The notes below the pieces were generated by a model. It was not told where the DNA came from. It searched no databases and was given only the letters and a program-made list of their open reading frames with translations. From the NCBI GenBank assembly GCA_017429695.1, contig JAFROK010000039.1, forward strand, positions 1-55,321: a stretch of 55,321 nucleotides of DNA, given 5' to 3'. The position numbers and the translations under genes are program-made. The DNA is from Clostridia bacterium. GTDB taxonomy: Bacteria > Bacillota > Clostridia > Christensenellales > Aristaeellaceae. Positions 8,030 to 18,905 of the stretch are shown here, in pieces; position 1 is the stretch's first letter; each line of letters opens with the position of its first letter.

Positions 8030-9781
8030 TCAGGCGTCATAAGCGCCGTCATCCTGCTGATTGTCAGGATCGGATGTGTAGGAGCCGGCGGCGTTCAGGA
8101 TGGATTCCAGACGATCGACGGCGTCCCGGATGCGGGAATCGCTACCGGATGAAACGGCGGATTCCAACTCCGACACGGCAGCGTCCAGGCCGGAACGGTC
8201 GGCATCCTTCAGCTTTTTCCGGACGCGGCGGGCCTGGTTGAGCAGGCTTTCAGCCTTGTCTTTCAGCTGTGCCTGGTTTTTGCGCTGTTTGTCTTCGGCC
8301 GCATAGCGCTCCGCATCCCGGATGGCCCGGTCAATATCCTCCCGGGACATGTTGCCGGAACCGGAGATCGTGATATCCTGGGCATGGTTGGTTCCCAGGT
8401 CCTTGGCGGTCACATGGACAATGCCGTTGGTATCAATGGAGAAGGTGACCTCAATCTGTGGAATGCCGCGGAGCGCCCGGCGAATGCCGGTGAGGCGGAA
8501 TTTGCCGAGGGATTTATTGGCCGAAGCCACCTCGCGTTCGCCCTGGAGCACGTTGATTTCGACCGTTGTCTGGAAATTGGCGGCGGTGGTAAACACCTGG
8601 GAATGCTGGCAGGGCAGGGGCGTGTTGCGGTCAATGATCTTTGCAAAAACATCGCCCAGCGTTTCAATACCCAGCGAAAGTGGGGTTACGTCGATCAGCA
8701 CCAGGGAATTGATGGCGCCGGTAAGCACGCCGCCCTGCAGGCAGGCGCCCATGGCAACGCATTCATCGGGGTTGATATCCCGGGCAGGCTCCTTGCCGGT
8801 CAGGCTCCGGACGGCTTCCTGCACCGCGGGAATACGGGTGGAACCACCCACCAGCAGGACCCGGCTCAGTTCCTGGGGCTTGAGCCCCGCATCCTGCAGC
8901 GCCTGCTGCACGGGGCCTTTTGTGGCATTCACCAGGTGTGCGGTGAGCTCATTGAAGCGGGCACGGGTGATGGAAGCTTCCAGGTGCATGGGGCCGGCAG
9001 GCCCCTGGGCCAGGAAGGGGAGATTCACGGTGGTTTCCATGGAGGCGGAAAGCTCGATCTTGGCTTTTTCGGCCGCTTCTGTCAGGCGCTGCATGGCCAT
9101 GGGGTCGGATGAAAGATCACGATTGTGTTCCTTCCGAAACAGATCCAGCATATAGCCGACGATGCACTGGTCAAAATCGTCCCCGCCGAGATGGTTGTTG
9201 CCGGCAGTGGCCAGGACTTCGATCGTTTCCGGATTGATTTCCAGGATGCTGACATCAAAAGTGCCGCCGCCCAGGTCATAGACCATGATTTTGCAGGGTT
9301 GTCCTTTATCAAAACCGTAGGCCAGGGCAGCGGAAGTCGGCTCGTTGATGATACGGCGGACGTTCAGTCCCGCAATGACACCGGCGTCCCGGGTGGCCTG
9401 GCGCTGGGCATCGGAAAAATAAGCAGGGACCGTGATGACCGCATCGGTTACCGATTCGCCAATGTAGCTTTCCGCGTCTGACTTGAGCTTTTGGAGGATC
9501 ATAGCGGAGATCTCCTGCGGGGTATAGGATTTGCCGTCCACCTGATACCGATGGTCGGTTCCCATTTCCCGTTTGACGGAGGAAAAAGTGCGTGACACGT
9601 TGGTGACGGCCTGGCGCTTTGCAGCCATGCCGACCAGGCGGTCGCCGGATTTGGTGAAAGCCACGACGGAAGGGGTGGTTCTGCCGCCTTCTGTATTCGG
9701 GATGACAACAGCGCGTCCGTTTTCTATGAAACTGACGCAGGAGTTGGTAGTTCCGAGGTCGATTCCGATGAGTTTGGACAT
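8030..9781 (-). CDS. Hsp70-family chaperone (DnaK paralogue)
   Basis: This ATP-driven chaperone has 583 residues. The nucleotide-binding domain shows [12 protein letters not shown] (about 5-16), [12 protein letters not shown] and [12 protein letters not shown]. The substrate-binding domain begins with [13 protein letters not shown], and a helical lid ends in an acidic tail. It is somewhat shorter than the usual DnaK of 600-640 residues. Neither grpE nor hrcA is adjacent and there is no CIRCE, so it is probably not the main stress DnaK but a dedicated paralogue working with the J-protein two genes on. The promoter region contains TATAAT on the minus strand (9828-9823), though I see no good -35. 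Confidence 0.9.
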   Translation of the reverse strand: MSKLIGIDLGTTNSCVSFIENGRAVVIPNTEGGRTTPSVVAFTKSGDRLVGMAAKRQAVTNVSRTFSSVKREMGTDHRYQVDGKSYTPQEISAMILQKLKSDAESYIGESVTDAVITVPAYFSDAQRQATRDAGVIAGLNVRRIINEPTSAALAYGFDKGQPCKIMVYDLGGGTFDVSILEINPETIEVLATAGNNHLGGDDFDQCIVGYMLDLFRKEHNRDLSSDPMAMQRLTEAAEKAKIELSASMETTVNLPFLAQGPAGPMHLEASITRARFNELTAHLVNATKGPVQQALQDAGLKPQELSRVLLVGGSTRIPAVQEAVRSLTGKEPARDINPDECVAMGACLQGGVLTGAINSLVLIDVTPLSLGIETLGDVFAKIIDRNTPLPCQHSQVFTTAANFQTTVEINVLQGEREVASANKSLGKFRLTGIRRALRGIPQIEVTFSIDTNGIVHVTAKDLGTNHAQDITISGSGNMSREDIDRAIRDAERYAAEDKQRKNQAQLKDKAESLLNQARRVRKKLKDADRSGLDAAVSELESAVSSGSDSRIRDAVDRLESILNAAGSYTSDPDNQQDDGAYDA

Positions 9782-9794
9782 GTTTTTCCTCCAA

Positions 9795-9808
9795 CTGGTT
9801 AGTGGTTA
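9795..9808. repeat. Heptamer repeat block B (2 units)
   Basis: Two units (CTGGTTA, GTGGTTA) lie just upstream of the Hsp70 ribosome site, related to the TTAGTGG subfamily. It is short and degenerate, and is called because of the longer blocks elsewhere. Confidence 0.5.
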
Positions 9809-9944
9809 CTTTTTTTACCGCTATTATATTAGCAGGGGAAGTTCAAGGGTTTGCGTATGTTGTGTGAAAAGAACGTGAAAATTCATTGTTTTTCGGCATA
9901 AAGGATGGTAAGATAATCATCAGCAAAGGAGCGTGAACAGAAAA

Positions 9945-11327
9945 ATGGAAAGACCGAACGCATGGAAAGAGTATAAAAAGACCGAACTGAAAAAAGTGGA
10001 ACAGACTGCGGAAGCTTACCGGCGCTTTCTGGATAACGGAAAAACAGAACGGGAATGCGCGAAGCAGGCCATTGAGATGCTGGAAAAAGCGGGATATATT
10101 TCGCTGGACAGCGCCATTGCAGCCGGAAAAAAGCTGAAGGCCGGAGACAAAATCTATGTGAACCAGATGAACAAAGCCGTACTGGCCTTCCTGATCGGCA
10201 AAAAGCCGCTGGAAACTGGTATGAATATTGTCGGTGCGCATATCGACTCTCCCCGGCTGGACCTGAAGCAGAATCCGCTGTATGAGGACAGCGATTTTGC
10301 CTTTGCGGATACGCACTATTACGGCGGCATTAAAAAGTACCAGTGGACCGCACGGGAACTGGCGCTCCACGGCGTGGTGGTGAAAAAGGACGGCAGTACC
10401 GTTCAGATCTGTATCGGAGAAAAGGAATCCGATCCGGTGGTCGGGATTACGGACCTGCTGATTCACCTGTCCCAGGACCAGATGGGCAAAAAACTAAATG
10501 AAGCGATTACCGGCGAGAACCTGGATATCATGCTGGCGGGAAAGCCGTTGGCCGGAGAAGAAAAGGAACCGGTGAAAGCCCAGCTGCTGAAGATCCTGAA
10601 AGAAGAATACGGCATTGATGAAGAAGATTTCCTGTCTGCAGAAATAGAAGCAGTACCCGCCGGAAAAGCACGGGATTACGGTCTGGACCGGAGTATGATT
10701 ATGGGTTACGGCCATGATGACAGAGTCTGCGCATTTGCTGAACTGGACGCACTGTTGAGCATCAAAAACATACCGGAGTCTGTTTGCTGTGGAATGCTGG
10801 TGGACAAGGAAGAGATCGGCAGCGTCGGCGCGACCGGCATGCGGGCCAATTACCTGGAAAACGCCGTGGCGGAAATTATGAATCTCATGGGGGATTACAG
10901 CGAACTGAAAGTACGCCGGGCGCTGAAGAACAGCCGGATGCTGAGCTGCGACGTCAGTGCCGGATTTGATCCGCTGTACTCATCCGCCTATGAAAAGAAA
11001 AACGCGGCCTTCCTCGGCCGCGGAGTTTGCTATAACAAGTTTACCGGCAGCCGCGGAAAGAGCGGCTCCAACGATGCCAACGCGGAGTTTATCGGCCGGC
11101 TGCGGAAAATCATGGATGACAATCATGTGTTCTGGCAGACCGCGGAACTGGGCAAAGTGGATGTCGGCGGCGGCGGAACGATCGCATATATCTGTGCCCT
11201 GTACGGTATGGAAGTCATCGACAGCGGCGTGGCGGTGCTGAATATGCACGCGCCGATGGAGGTTATTTCGAAGGCGGATCTTTATGAAGCCGCCAAAGCG
11301 TATAAGGCGTTTATGCTGGAAGCATAA
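9945..11327 (+). CDS. M18 family aminopeptidase
   Basis: This metallo-aminopeptidase releases N-terminal, often acidic or hydrophobic, residues from cytosolic peptides. The protein is about 460 residues, normal for M18. Metal and catalytic motifs are AHIDSPRLDL, DKEEIGSVG, HDDRVCAFAELDA and the late NMHAPMEV histidine. I chose the ATG at 9945 because AAAGGAG (9925-9931) is only one base from the in-frame GTG at 9933 but 13 from the ATG. It is monocistronic, divergent from the Hsp70 cassette and convergent with mutY (two bases apart). Confidence 0.9.
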   Translation: MERPNAWKEYKKTELKKVEQTAEAYRRFLDNGKTERECAKQAIEMLEKAGYISLDSAIAAGKKLKAGDKIYVNQMNKAVLAFLIGKKPLETGMNIVGAHIDSPRLDLKQNPLYEDSDFAFADTHYYGGIKKYQWTARELALHGVVVKKDGSTVQICIGEKESDPVVGITDLLIHLSQDQMGKKLNEAITGENLDIMLAGKPLAGEEKEPVKAQLLKILKEEYGIDEEDFLSAEIEAVPAGKARDYGLDRSMIMGYGHDDRVCAFAELDALLSIKNIPESVCCGMLVDKEEIGSVGATGMRANYLENAVAEIMNLMGDYSELKVRRALKNSRMLSCDVSAGFDPLYSSAYEKKNAAFLGRGVCYNKFTGSRGKSGSNDANAEFIGRLRKIMDDNHVFWQTAELGKVDVGGGGTIAYICALYGMEVIDSGVAVLNMHAPMEVISKADLYEAAKAYKAFMLEA

Positions 11328-11329
11328 AA

Positions 11330-12367
11330 TCAGAAAAGTTGCAGGACCCGGACGGCGGCTTTCATGGCGGTCGGAAGGGCCCTGTTTTTGATTTCATTTA
11401 TTTCCACAAATTCATAGCCGGCAGGGGCGGCAGTTTCCGACGGGGCTTCGAGGCTGAAAAGGGACATATCCCAGACCTGGTGGGTAAAAACATGCCGCGC
11501 TATGCCGTGATCCTGCACGGCGCCGGCACTGAGATGCAGCTTTGAATGAACTGCGGAGTGAAGATCTTCGGGAGAAAGATGGCCTTCCAGCATCGGGAAG
11601 CACCAGAGCCCCTGGAGCAGTTTTTCCGTGCGCATGCGCAGCAGAAACCGGCTGCCGGAGCGGATGACCAGCACGGTCCACGGGATGGTTTTCGGCTTAC
11701 GGGCTTTCGGCATAAGCGGCAGGTCCGCCGCATCCCCGCGGGCATATGCATCGCAGAAAGCAGAAAGCGGACAGCGGTCACAATCCGGCGTGCCCGGGAC
11801 GCAGACGGTGGCGCCCAGGTCCATCACTGCCTGGTTATGATCGCCCGGACGTTCCGGCGGAACAAGCGCCGCTGCGCGGAATTCGATTTCCCGGCGGGCG
11901 GCAGGTGCGGAAGCGTCTCCGCGAATGCCAAAGAGACGGGAAACAACGCGGATCACATTTCCGTCCACAGCGGGAACGGGAATGTCAAAGGCAATTGAAG
12001 CAATGGCGCCGGCCATGTATGGGCCGATGCCGCAGATGGCAAGGAGCTGATCCGGATCGGAAGGAAGGCTGCCGCCATACTGCTGCATCACCATCCGGGC
12101 ACCGTTCCAGAGATTCCGGGCACGGGAGTAGTAACCAAGGCCTTCCCAGAGCTTCAGTACATCCGCTTCTTCCGCGGCGGCCAGGGACGGCAAATCCGGA
12201 AAGCGGGCCAGGAACCGGTCATAATAGGAAAGGACAGTCTCCACACGTGTCTGCTGGAGCATGGCTTCGCTGACCCAGGTTCGATACGGGTTGTGAATAC
12301 CGCGCCAGGGAAGAACCCGGGCGTTACGGTCATACCAGGTCAGCAGGGCAGCGGTGACGGGATGCAT
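11330..12367 (-). CDS. mutY: A/G-specific adenine DNA glycosylase
   Basis: This enzyme removes adenine mispaired with 8-oxoguanine in base-excision repair. The 345-residue protein has the catalytic glutamate E34 (WVSEAMLQQT), the helix-hairpin-helix ICGIGPYMAGAI, the catalytic aspartate D135 (PAVDGNVIRV) and an iron-sulfur cluster C189-X6-C-X2-C-X5-C205. The C-terminal NUDIX-like domain that reads 8-oxoG is present (about 225-345). AAAGGA precedes the ATG. A five-unit heptamer repeat lies directly upstream of that ribosome site. Confidence 0.95.
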   Translation of the reverse strand: MHPVTAALLTWYDRNARVLPWRGIHNPYRTWVSEAMLQQTRVETVLSYYDRFLARFPDLPSLAAAEEADVLKLWEGLGYYSRARNLWNGARMVMQQYGGSLPSDPDQLLAICGIGPYMAGAIASIAFDIPVPAVDGNVIRVVSRLFGIRGDASAPAARREIEFRAAALVPPERPGDHNQAVMDLGATVCVPGTPDCDRCPLSAFCDAYARGDAADLPLMPKARKPKTIPWTVLVIRSGSRFLLRMRTEKLLQGLWCFPMLEGHLSPEDLHSAVHSKLHLSAGAVQDHGIARHVFTHQVWDMSLFSLEAPSETAAPAGYEFVEINEIKNRALPTAMKAAVRVLQLF

Positions 12368-12380
12368 GAGAGATTTCCTT

Positions 12381-12415
12381 TCAGTGATTAGTGATTAGTG
12401 GTTAATGGCTGGTGG
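12381..12415. repeat. Heptamer tandem repeat block C (5 units)
   Basis: The units TCAGTGA, TTAGTGA, TTAGTGG, TTAATGG and CTGGTGG lie in the leader of mutY, before its ribosome site. They decay away from the gene. Confidence 0.85.
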
Positions 12416-12552
12416 TTATTTCGCAGTTGACAGGCAATATAATAGCATAGATTTGGAAGACGTTTCAATGATTTGCAGGAAAGAAGAACCGGAATGGCGA
12501 ATTTTGGAAACAGAGTCTTTTTGAATATGTTTACGAATAAAAAAACAGGAGG

Positions 12553-15036
12553 ATGTATATGCGTACAGTAAAACCAATGCCCCTTCCCGGATATGATACC
12601 AACGCGATCCAGCCGTGGGAAACAGAACATGCCAAAGTGGCCCGGAAAGCCGCGGCGGAAAGCTTTGTTCTGCTGAAGAATGAGAACAAAACCCTGCCGC
12701 TGAAAAAAGGCAGCAAGGTTGCCCTGTTCGGCGTTGGCGCAGTACAGACCGTCAAAGGCGGCACGGGTTCTGGCGACGTCAACGAACGGTATGATATTTC
12801 CATCGCACAGGGACTGGAAAACGCCGGGTTTGTTCTGACCACCAAAGACTGGCTGCAACGGGCAGAACAGATTTATACCGATGCCCGGATTGCATGGCGA
12901 GAAGCAATCATGGATGATTACAGGAAGAACGGCGGAATATTTTTCCTGGCCTATTCCAGCCACGCATTCCGGATCCCGGCCGGGGATCCGATTCCCACGG
13001 GCAATACCGAAACGAATACGGCAGTTTACGTAATCAGCCGGATTGCCGGTGAAGGCGCGGACCGGGATGCCGGGAAAGGCGACTATCTGCTGACGGATGA
13101 GGAAGAAGCCCATATTCATACCCTGTGCAGATGCTATGAAAAGGTAGTGCTGCTGCTGAACGTGGGCGGGGTGATTGACCTGGGCATCCTGGACAGGGAG
13201 CCGAACATCAGAGCGGTGCTGCTCATCGGCCAGCCCGGTATGGAAGGTGGCAATGCCGTGGGTGACGTGCTGTGCGGTGATGTGCCCGTTTCCGGCAAAC
13301 TGACGAACACCTGGGCGCAGAAATATGAGGATTATCCGAATGCAATGACGTTCTCCCGGATGAACGGGGATGTGGAGCATGAAATCTACACGGAGGATAT
13401 CTATGTCGGATATCGGTATTTTGATACATTCGGGATTCCTGTGCGGTTCGGATTCGGCGAGGGACTGAGCTATACGGATTTTCGGATTGAAAATGTGAAG
13501 ATCAACGCATCTGCCGACGGAAAAGTGAATGTCCGGGCTGCGGTGAAAAATACAGGCGGAAGTCCCGGACGGGAGGTTGTACAGGTATACCTGATGCTGC
13601 CTGACATCAAGCCGGGCAGGGAGCTGCGCCGGTTGGCGGCTTTTGCCAGGACTCCGCTCCTGCAAGCCGATGAAACATGCGAAGTGGTCATGTGCTTTGG
13701 TCCGCAGGAAGCTGCGTCCTACTGTGAAAGCCGAGCGGTTTGGGCTGTTCCGGCAGGACGTTATGGTGTATGCGTCGGCAGCAGCCTGAAGGACAGCGAA
13801 GTTTACGGATGGCTGGACGTAAAAGAAGAAAAGATCCTTGAAAAATGTGAAAATATCTGCCCGTGCCAGCAGGAAATTGATACGCTCAGACCTGACGCGG
13901 CAAAACGGGCAGAGCTGGCGGACGCCGTTCCGCAGCGCAGTGCGGAAACGGCTGAATGGGATCTTTCCGGCGTGAAGACGGTTTGCCATGTATACGGAAA
14001 TCCGGATGAATCCGGTGATGAAGCGGCGGCCATTGCCGATACGCTGAGCGAGGACCAGATGATCCGGCTGGTGATCGGGGATCCGTCCAGGGGCCAGGGA
14101 AGCACCATCGGCGCCGCGGGTGTATCGGTGCCCGGATCTGCTGCTGAAACCAGCGGCGCGGCCCTGGAACAGGGCGTGGCCGGCATTATTCTGGCGGATG
14201 GTCCCGCGGGACTGCGCCTGACGCCGGTATGCCATATCCAGGACGGCAAGGCGGTGAATCCCGGATTCCTGAACAGCATTGAACATGGATTCTTTGCCGA
14301 GACAACAGAGGAACCGGCAGGGGAAAGGCGGTATCAGTACTGCACTGCAATCCCGGTAGGATCTTTGCTGAGCCAGAGCTGGGATCCGGAAGTGCTCTCT
14401 GAATGCGGCGACGCGGTAGGCGATGAAATGGAACGGATGAATGTGACGCTGTGGCTGGCACCCGGCATGAACATTCACCGGAATCCGCTGTGCGGGCGGA
14501 ATTTTGAATACTACAGCGAGGATCCGCTGCTTTCCGGAAAAATGGCTGCCGCGATGACTGCCGGCGTCCAGAAACACCCGGGATGCGGCACCACCATCAA
14601 GCACTATGCCTGCAACAACCAGGAAGACAACCGCATGGGTTCCGACAGTATCCTGACGGAGCGGGCGCTGCGCGAAATCTACCTGCGGGGATTCGGGATC
14701 GCCATCCGCGAAAGCAAACCAATGTCCATTATGACCAGCTACAACTTTATTAACGGCATACATTCCGCGAACAACTATGACCTGTGTACGAAGGCGGCCC
14801 GGAATGAATTCGGTTTCAAAGGCGCGATCATGACTGACTGGGGAACCACCAATCACGGAAGGGACTGCTGCGCCGCCGGATGCATTCGGGCAGGCAACGA
14901 CTGGACGATGCCCGGCCAGCCGATGGACCATGAATCCGTACGGAACGCATTGGCGGACGGCAGCCTCAGCCGGCAGGAACTGAAGGACTGTGTGATCCGG
15001 ATTATCCGGGTAATCCTGAAGTCCAGCAGATATTGA
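12553..15036 (+). CDS. GH3 beta-glycosidase with permuted domain order
   Basis: This 827-residue glycosidase probably hydrolyses beta-glucosides or beta-xylosides from plant cell walls. The order is reversed compared with most GH3 enzymes. The usual C-terminal alpha/beta sandwich comes first (about 18-270, starting AAAESFVLLKNE), then a fibronectin III-like domain (about 310-400), then the catalytic barrel (about 490-820). The nucleophile is probably D762 in MTDWGTTNHG. Permuted GH3 enzymes are known from rumen Ruminococcus and Butyrivibrio. No signal peptide is visible, so it is likely cytosolic and acts on imported oligosaccharides. ACAGGAGG upstream is a strong ribosome site. Confidence 0.9.
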   Translation: MYMRTVKPMPLPGYDTNAIQPWETEHAKVARKAAAESFVLLKNENKTLPLKKGSKVALFGVGAVQTVKGGTGSGDVNERYDISIAQGLENAGFVLTTKDWLQRAEQIYTDARIAWREAIMDDYRKNGGIFFLAYSSHAFRIPAGDPIPTGNTETNTAVYVISRIAGEGADRDAGKGDYLLTDEEEAHIHTLCRCYEKVVLLLNVGGVIDLGILDREPNIRAVLLIGQPGMEGGNAVGDVLCGDVPVSGKLTNTWAQKYEDYPNAMTFSRMNGDVEHEIYTEDIYVGYRYFDTFGIPVRFGFGEGLSYTDFRIENVKINASADGKVNVRAAVKNTGGSPGREVVQVYLMLPDIKPGRELRRLAAFARTPLLQADETCEVVMCFGPQEAASYCESRAVWAVPAGRYGVCVGSSLKDSEVYGWLDVKEEKILEKCENICPCQQEIDTLRPDAAKRAELADAVPQRSAETAEWDLSGVKTVCHVYGNPDESGDEAAAIADTLSEDQMIRLVIGDPSRGQGSTIGAAGVSVPGSAAETSGAALEQGVAGIILADGPAGLRLTPVCHIQDGKAVNPGFLNSIEHGFFAETTEEPAGERRYQYCTAIPVGSLLSQSWDPEVLSECGDAVGDEMERMNVTLWLAPGMNIHRNPLCGRNFEYYSEDPLLSGKMAAAMTAGVQKHPGCGTTIKHYACNNQEDNRMGSDSILTERALREIYLRGFGIAIRESKPMSIMTSYNFINGIHSANNYDLCTKAARNEFGFKGAIMTDWGTTNHGRDCCAAGCIRAGNDWTMPGQPMDHESVRNALADGSLSRQELKDCVIRIIRVILKSSRY

Positions 15037-15063
15037 ATATCAGATTTTACCTGACAGGAACAG

Positions 15064-15092
15064 GGGCGGATCCATCCGGATCCGTCCTTTTG
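15064..15092 (+). terminator. Intrinsic terminator after GH3
   Basis: A 10-bp stem (CGGATCC/GGATCCG core with G-rich extension and one G-T pair) with an ATCC loop is followed by TTTT, 28 bases after the stop. Confidence 0.85.
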
Positions 15093-15224
15093 TGTGGGTA
15101 TCGGGAATCGCGGTATGACAGGGTTTTGCCGGAATAATTTCAACAAAACGGACGAAAATCAGATAAAACAGAAGAAAACAGAAGTAAAAGCAAGAAAAAT
15201 ATAAAATATCGTTCAAAAGAGGGG

Positions 15225-15254
15225 TTGCGATATTTCGGCAAAAGCATTATATTA
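15225..15254 (+). promoter_or_regulatory. groESL promoter
   Basis: TTGCGA (15225-15230) and TATATT (15249-15254) are separated by 18 bases, directly upstream of the CIRCE operator, which would cover the transcription start. Confidence 0.75.
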
Positions 15255-15265
15255 CATCATGTTGT

Positions 15266-15292
15266 TAGCACTCTAGACAAATGAGTGCTAAA
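15266..15292 (+). promoter_or_regulatory. CIRCE operator (HrcA binding site)
   Basis: TTAGCACTC-N9-GAGTGCTAA is an exact match to the CIRCE consensus. It predicts heat-inducible repression of groESL by HrcA, whose gene is not in this window. Confidence 0.97.
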
Positions 15293-15324
15293 ACGGAAAG
15301 CAAAGAACGACAGGAGGAAATTGA

Positions 15325-15612
<288 letters not shown>

Positions 15613-15628
15613 TCGCCGCAAAGCATAA

Positions 15629-17275
<1,647 letters not shown>

Positions 17276-17302
17276 TCAAATATCCATCCAAGCCATTTAC
17301 AG

Positions 17303-17331
17303 CACACCCTGGAAACGGGGTGTGTTTTTTT
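17303..17331 (+). terminator. Intrinsic terminator after groEL
   Basis: An 8-bp stem CACACCCT/GGGGTGTG (outermost loop pair T-G) with loop GGAAAC is followed by seven T residues, 28 bases after the groEL stop. Confidence 0.93.
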
Positions 17332-17461
17332 ATCATCATACTGGACATTTATTGGACAACGCCTGCTACAATACCCGTGAATGATGAGAAAAGAACGAAT
17401 AGAACGCCTGAAAACAGGCTGTTCCTGACGGAAAATGCGCATCAATTAAGGAGGGAGAGGA

Positions 17462-17830
17462 ATGACCCAGAGAAAACGGCAGAACTGCTGCCTGCCCGGG
17501 TGCACGAATCGCTGCGAGCCAGGCCAGGCATTCTGCAGGGATCATATGATCTGGGGCAAAGACATCCTGAAAGGCGTTCCTGAACCGGATGAACAGGATC
17601 CGCGGTGGCAGGAAGCTACGGCGAAGTTCCTGGAAGAAAACCCCCTGTGCGCATTCTGCCAGATGGAAGGAAAAGACGTTCCTGCAGTTGCTGTGGATCA
17701 CATCATTCCGCACCGGGGCGACCAGCGGCTTTTCTGGGACCAGCACAACTGGGAACCGCTGTGCCGGGAATGCTATGAAAGAAAAACCGGCACGGAACTT
17801 TACGCAGAAGAAAAACGATTTGCCATATAA
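17462..17830 (+). CDS. Orphan HNH-type nuclease-like protein
   Basis: The 122 residues start with a cysteine/histidine cluster (CLPGCTNRCEPGQAFCRDH, about 10-28) that may bind zinc. An HNH core follows: CAFC, AVDHIIPHRG and the late HNWEPLCRECYERKTG. Such proteins are common beside phage terminase genes, where they nick DNA during packaging. No phage gene is nearby, so this is an orphan copy or a phage remnant. GGAGGGAGAGG is a strong ribosome site. It is followed by its own terminator, so it is probably expressed alone. Confidence 0.75.
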   Translation: MTQRKRQNCCLPGCTNRCEPGQAFCRDHMIWGKDILKGVPEPDEQDPRWQEATAKFLEENPLCAFCQMEGKDVPAVAVDHIIPHRGDQRLFWDQHNWEPLCRECYERKTGTELYAEEKRFAI

Positions 17831-17853
17831 AACATACAAAATGCGGAAGACAG

Positions 17854-17884
17854 ACCGGACAAAGCAGTCCGGTTTGTTCTTTTT
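17854..17884 (+). terminator. Intrinsic terminator after the HNH gene
   Basis: The perfect stem ACCGGAC/GTCCGGT with loop AAAGCA is followed by a T-rich run (17874-17884). Confidence 0.85.
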
Positions 17885-17960
17885 GGGGTTATTGGGTTGT
17901 TTTACGGGCGGGGGTATGATAAACTGCGGAACAAGAATCCTACGAAAGGGATGAGGTGCC

Positions 17961-18878
17961 TTGCCGATCAAGATTCCGAACGGATTGCCTGCGTACCGTA
18001 CGCTGACGGATGAAAATATATTTGTGATGACGGAAACCCGCGCCATGACGCAGGATATCCGCCCGCTTCGCATTGCCATTGTGAACCTGATGCCGACCAA
18101 GATTGACACGGAAACACAGCTGCTCCGGCTGCTTGGCAACACCTCCCTGCAGGTGGAAACGGAACTGATTAAGATGGAATCCCATGTATCCAGGAATACG
18201 GCCGCGGAGCATCTGACCGCATTCTATAAAACATTTGCGGACATTAAGGACCAGAACTTCGACGGCATGATTATCACCGGGGCGCCGGTGGAACACCTGC
18301 CTTTTGAAGCGGTGGAATACTGGGACGAACTGTGTGAGATTATGGCATGGAGCAGGCAGCACGTGCATTCCACATTCCACATCTGCTGGGGCGCCCAGGC
18401 TGCGCTGTATTATCATTTCGGGATTGAAAAGATTCCGCTGGAGAAGAAGCTGTTCGGCGTATTTCCGCATCATGCGGAGCGCAAGAACTATATCCTGCTG
18501 CGCGGATTTGACGATGTATTTATGGCGCCTCACAGCCGGCATACAACCGTACGGCGGGAAGACCTGGAAAAGGTGCCGGGACTGAAGATCCTGGCTTCAT
18601 CCAATGAAGCCGGCGTGTATGCGGCCTGCACGGAGAACGGTCGGCAGGTGTTTATTATGGGACACAGCGAATACGATCCGCGGACACTGGAAAGGGAATA
18701 CCTGCGGGACAAGCAGGCCGGGTTTAAGATTGACGTGCCGAAAAACTATTATCCGAATGACGACGATACAAAGGAACCGCTGGTGACCTGGCGGAGCCAT
18801 GCCAACCTGCTGTATGCCAATTGGCTGAACTATATGGTGTATCAGACGACACCGTACGATCTGAAGAAGATCACTTGA
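17961..18878 (+). CDS. metA: Homoserine O-acetyltransferase (MetA family)
   Basis: This enzyme acylates homoserine as the first committed step to methionine. The 305-residue protein uses a TTG start: the N-terminus [11 protein letters not shown] matches the family exactly, and GGATGAGGTG lies just upstream. The catalytic triad is C142 (HICWGAQA), H235 and E237 (MGHSEYD). Residue 111 is glutamate (TGAPVEH). In the characterised Bacillus cereus enzyme this residue selects acetyl-CoA, while glycine selects succinyl-CoA, so acetylation is predicted. I see no SAM riboswitch or T-box in the short leader. Confidence 0.93.
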   Translation: MPIKIPNGLPAYRTLTDENIFVMTETRAMTQDIRPLRIAIVNLMPTKIDTETQLLRLLGNTSLQVETELIKMESHVSRNTAAEHLTAFYKTFADIKDQNFDGMIITGAPVEHLPFEAVEYWDELCEIMAWSRQHVHSTFHICWGAQAALYYHFGIEKIPLEKKLFGVFPHHAERKNYILLRGFDDVFMAPHSRHTTVRREDLEKVPGLKILASSNEAGVYAACTENGRQVFIMGHSEYDPRTLEREYLRDKQAGFKIDVPKNYYPNDDDTKEPLVTWRSHANLLYANWLNYMVYQTTPYDLKKIT

Positions 18879-18905
18879 GAGTGATTAGTGGTTAGTTGTC
18901 AGTTT
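18878..18905. repeat. Heptamer tandem repeat block D (4 units, mixed subfamilies)
   Basis: The units AGAGTGA, TTAGTGG, TTAGTTG and TCAGTTT link the two subfamilies in one array. It fills the whole gap between the convergent metA and GH36 genes and supplies the GH36 stop codon and last residues. Confidence 0.85.

Noticed and set aside
12388-14931. Long open frame of 847 codons antisense to the GH3 gene
   Set aside because: It mirrors the GH3 coding region codon for codon, has no recognisable domain, and is explained by the biased third-position bases of the real gene. Similar antisense frames occur opposite oadB (1559-2869), groEL (15572-17047) and mnmE (31551-33134).
17885-17960. SAM riboswitch or T-box before metA
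   Set aside because: The space between the upstream terminator and the start is under 80 bases and shows none of the conserved motifs.
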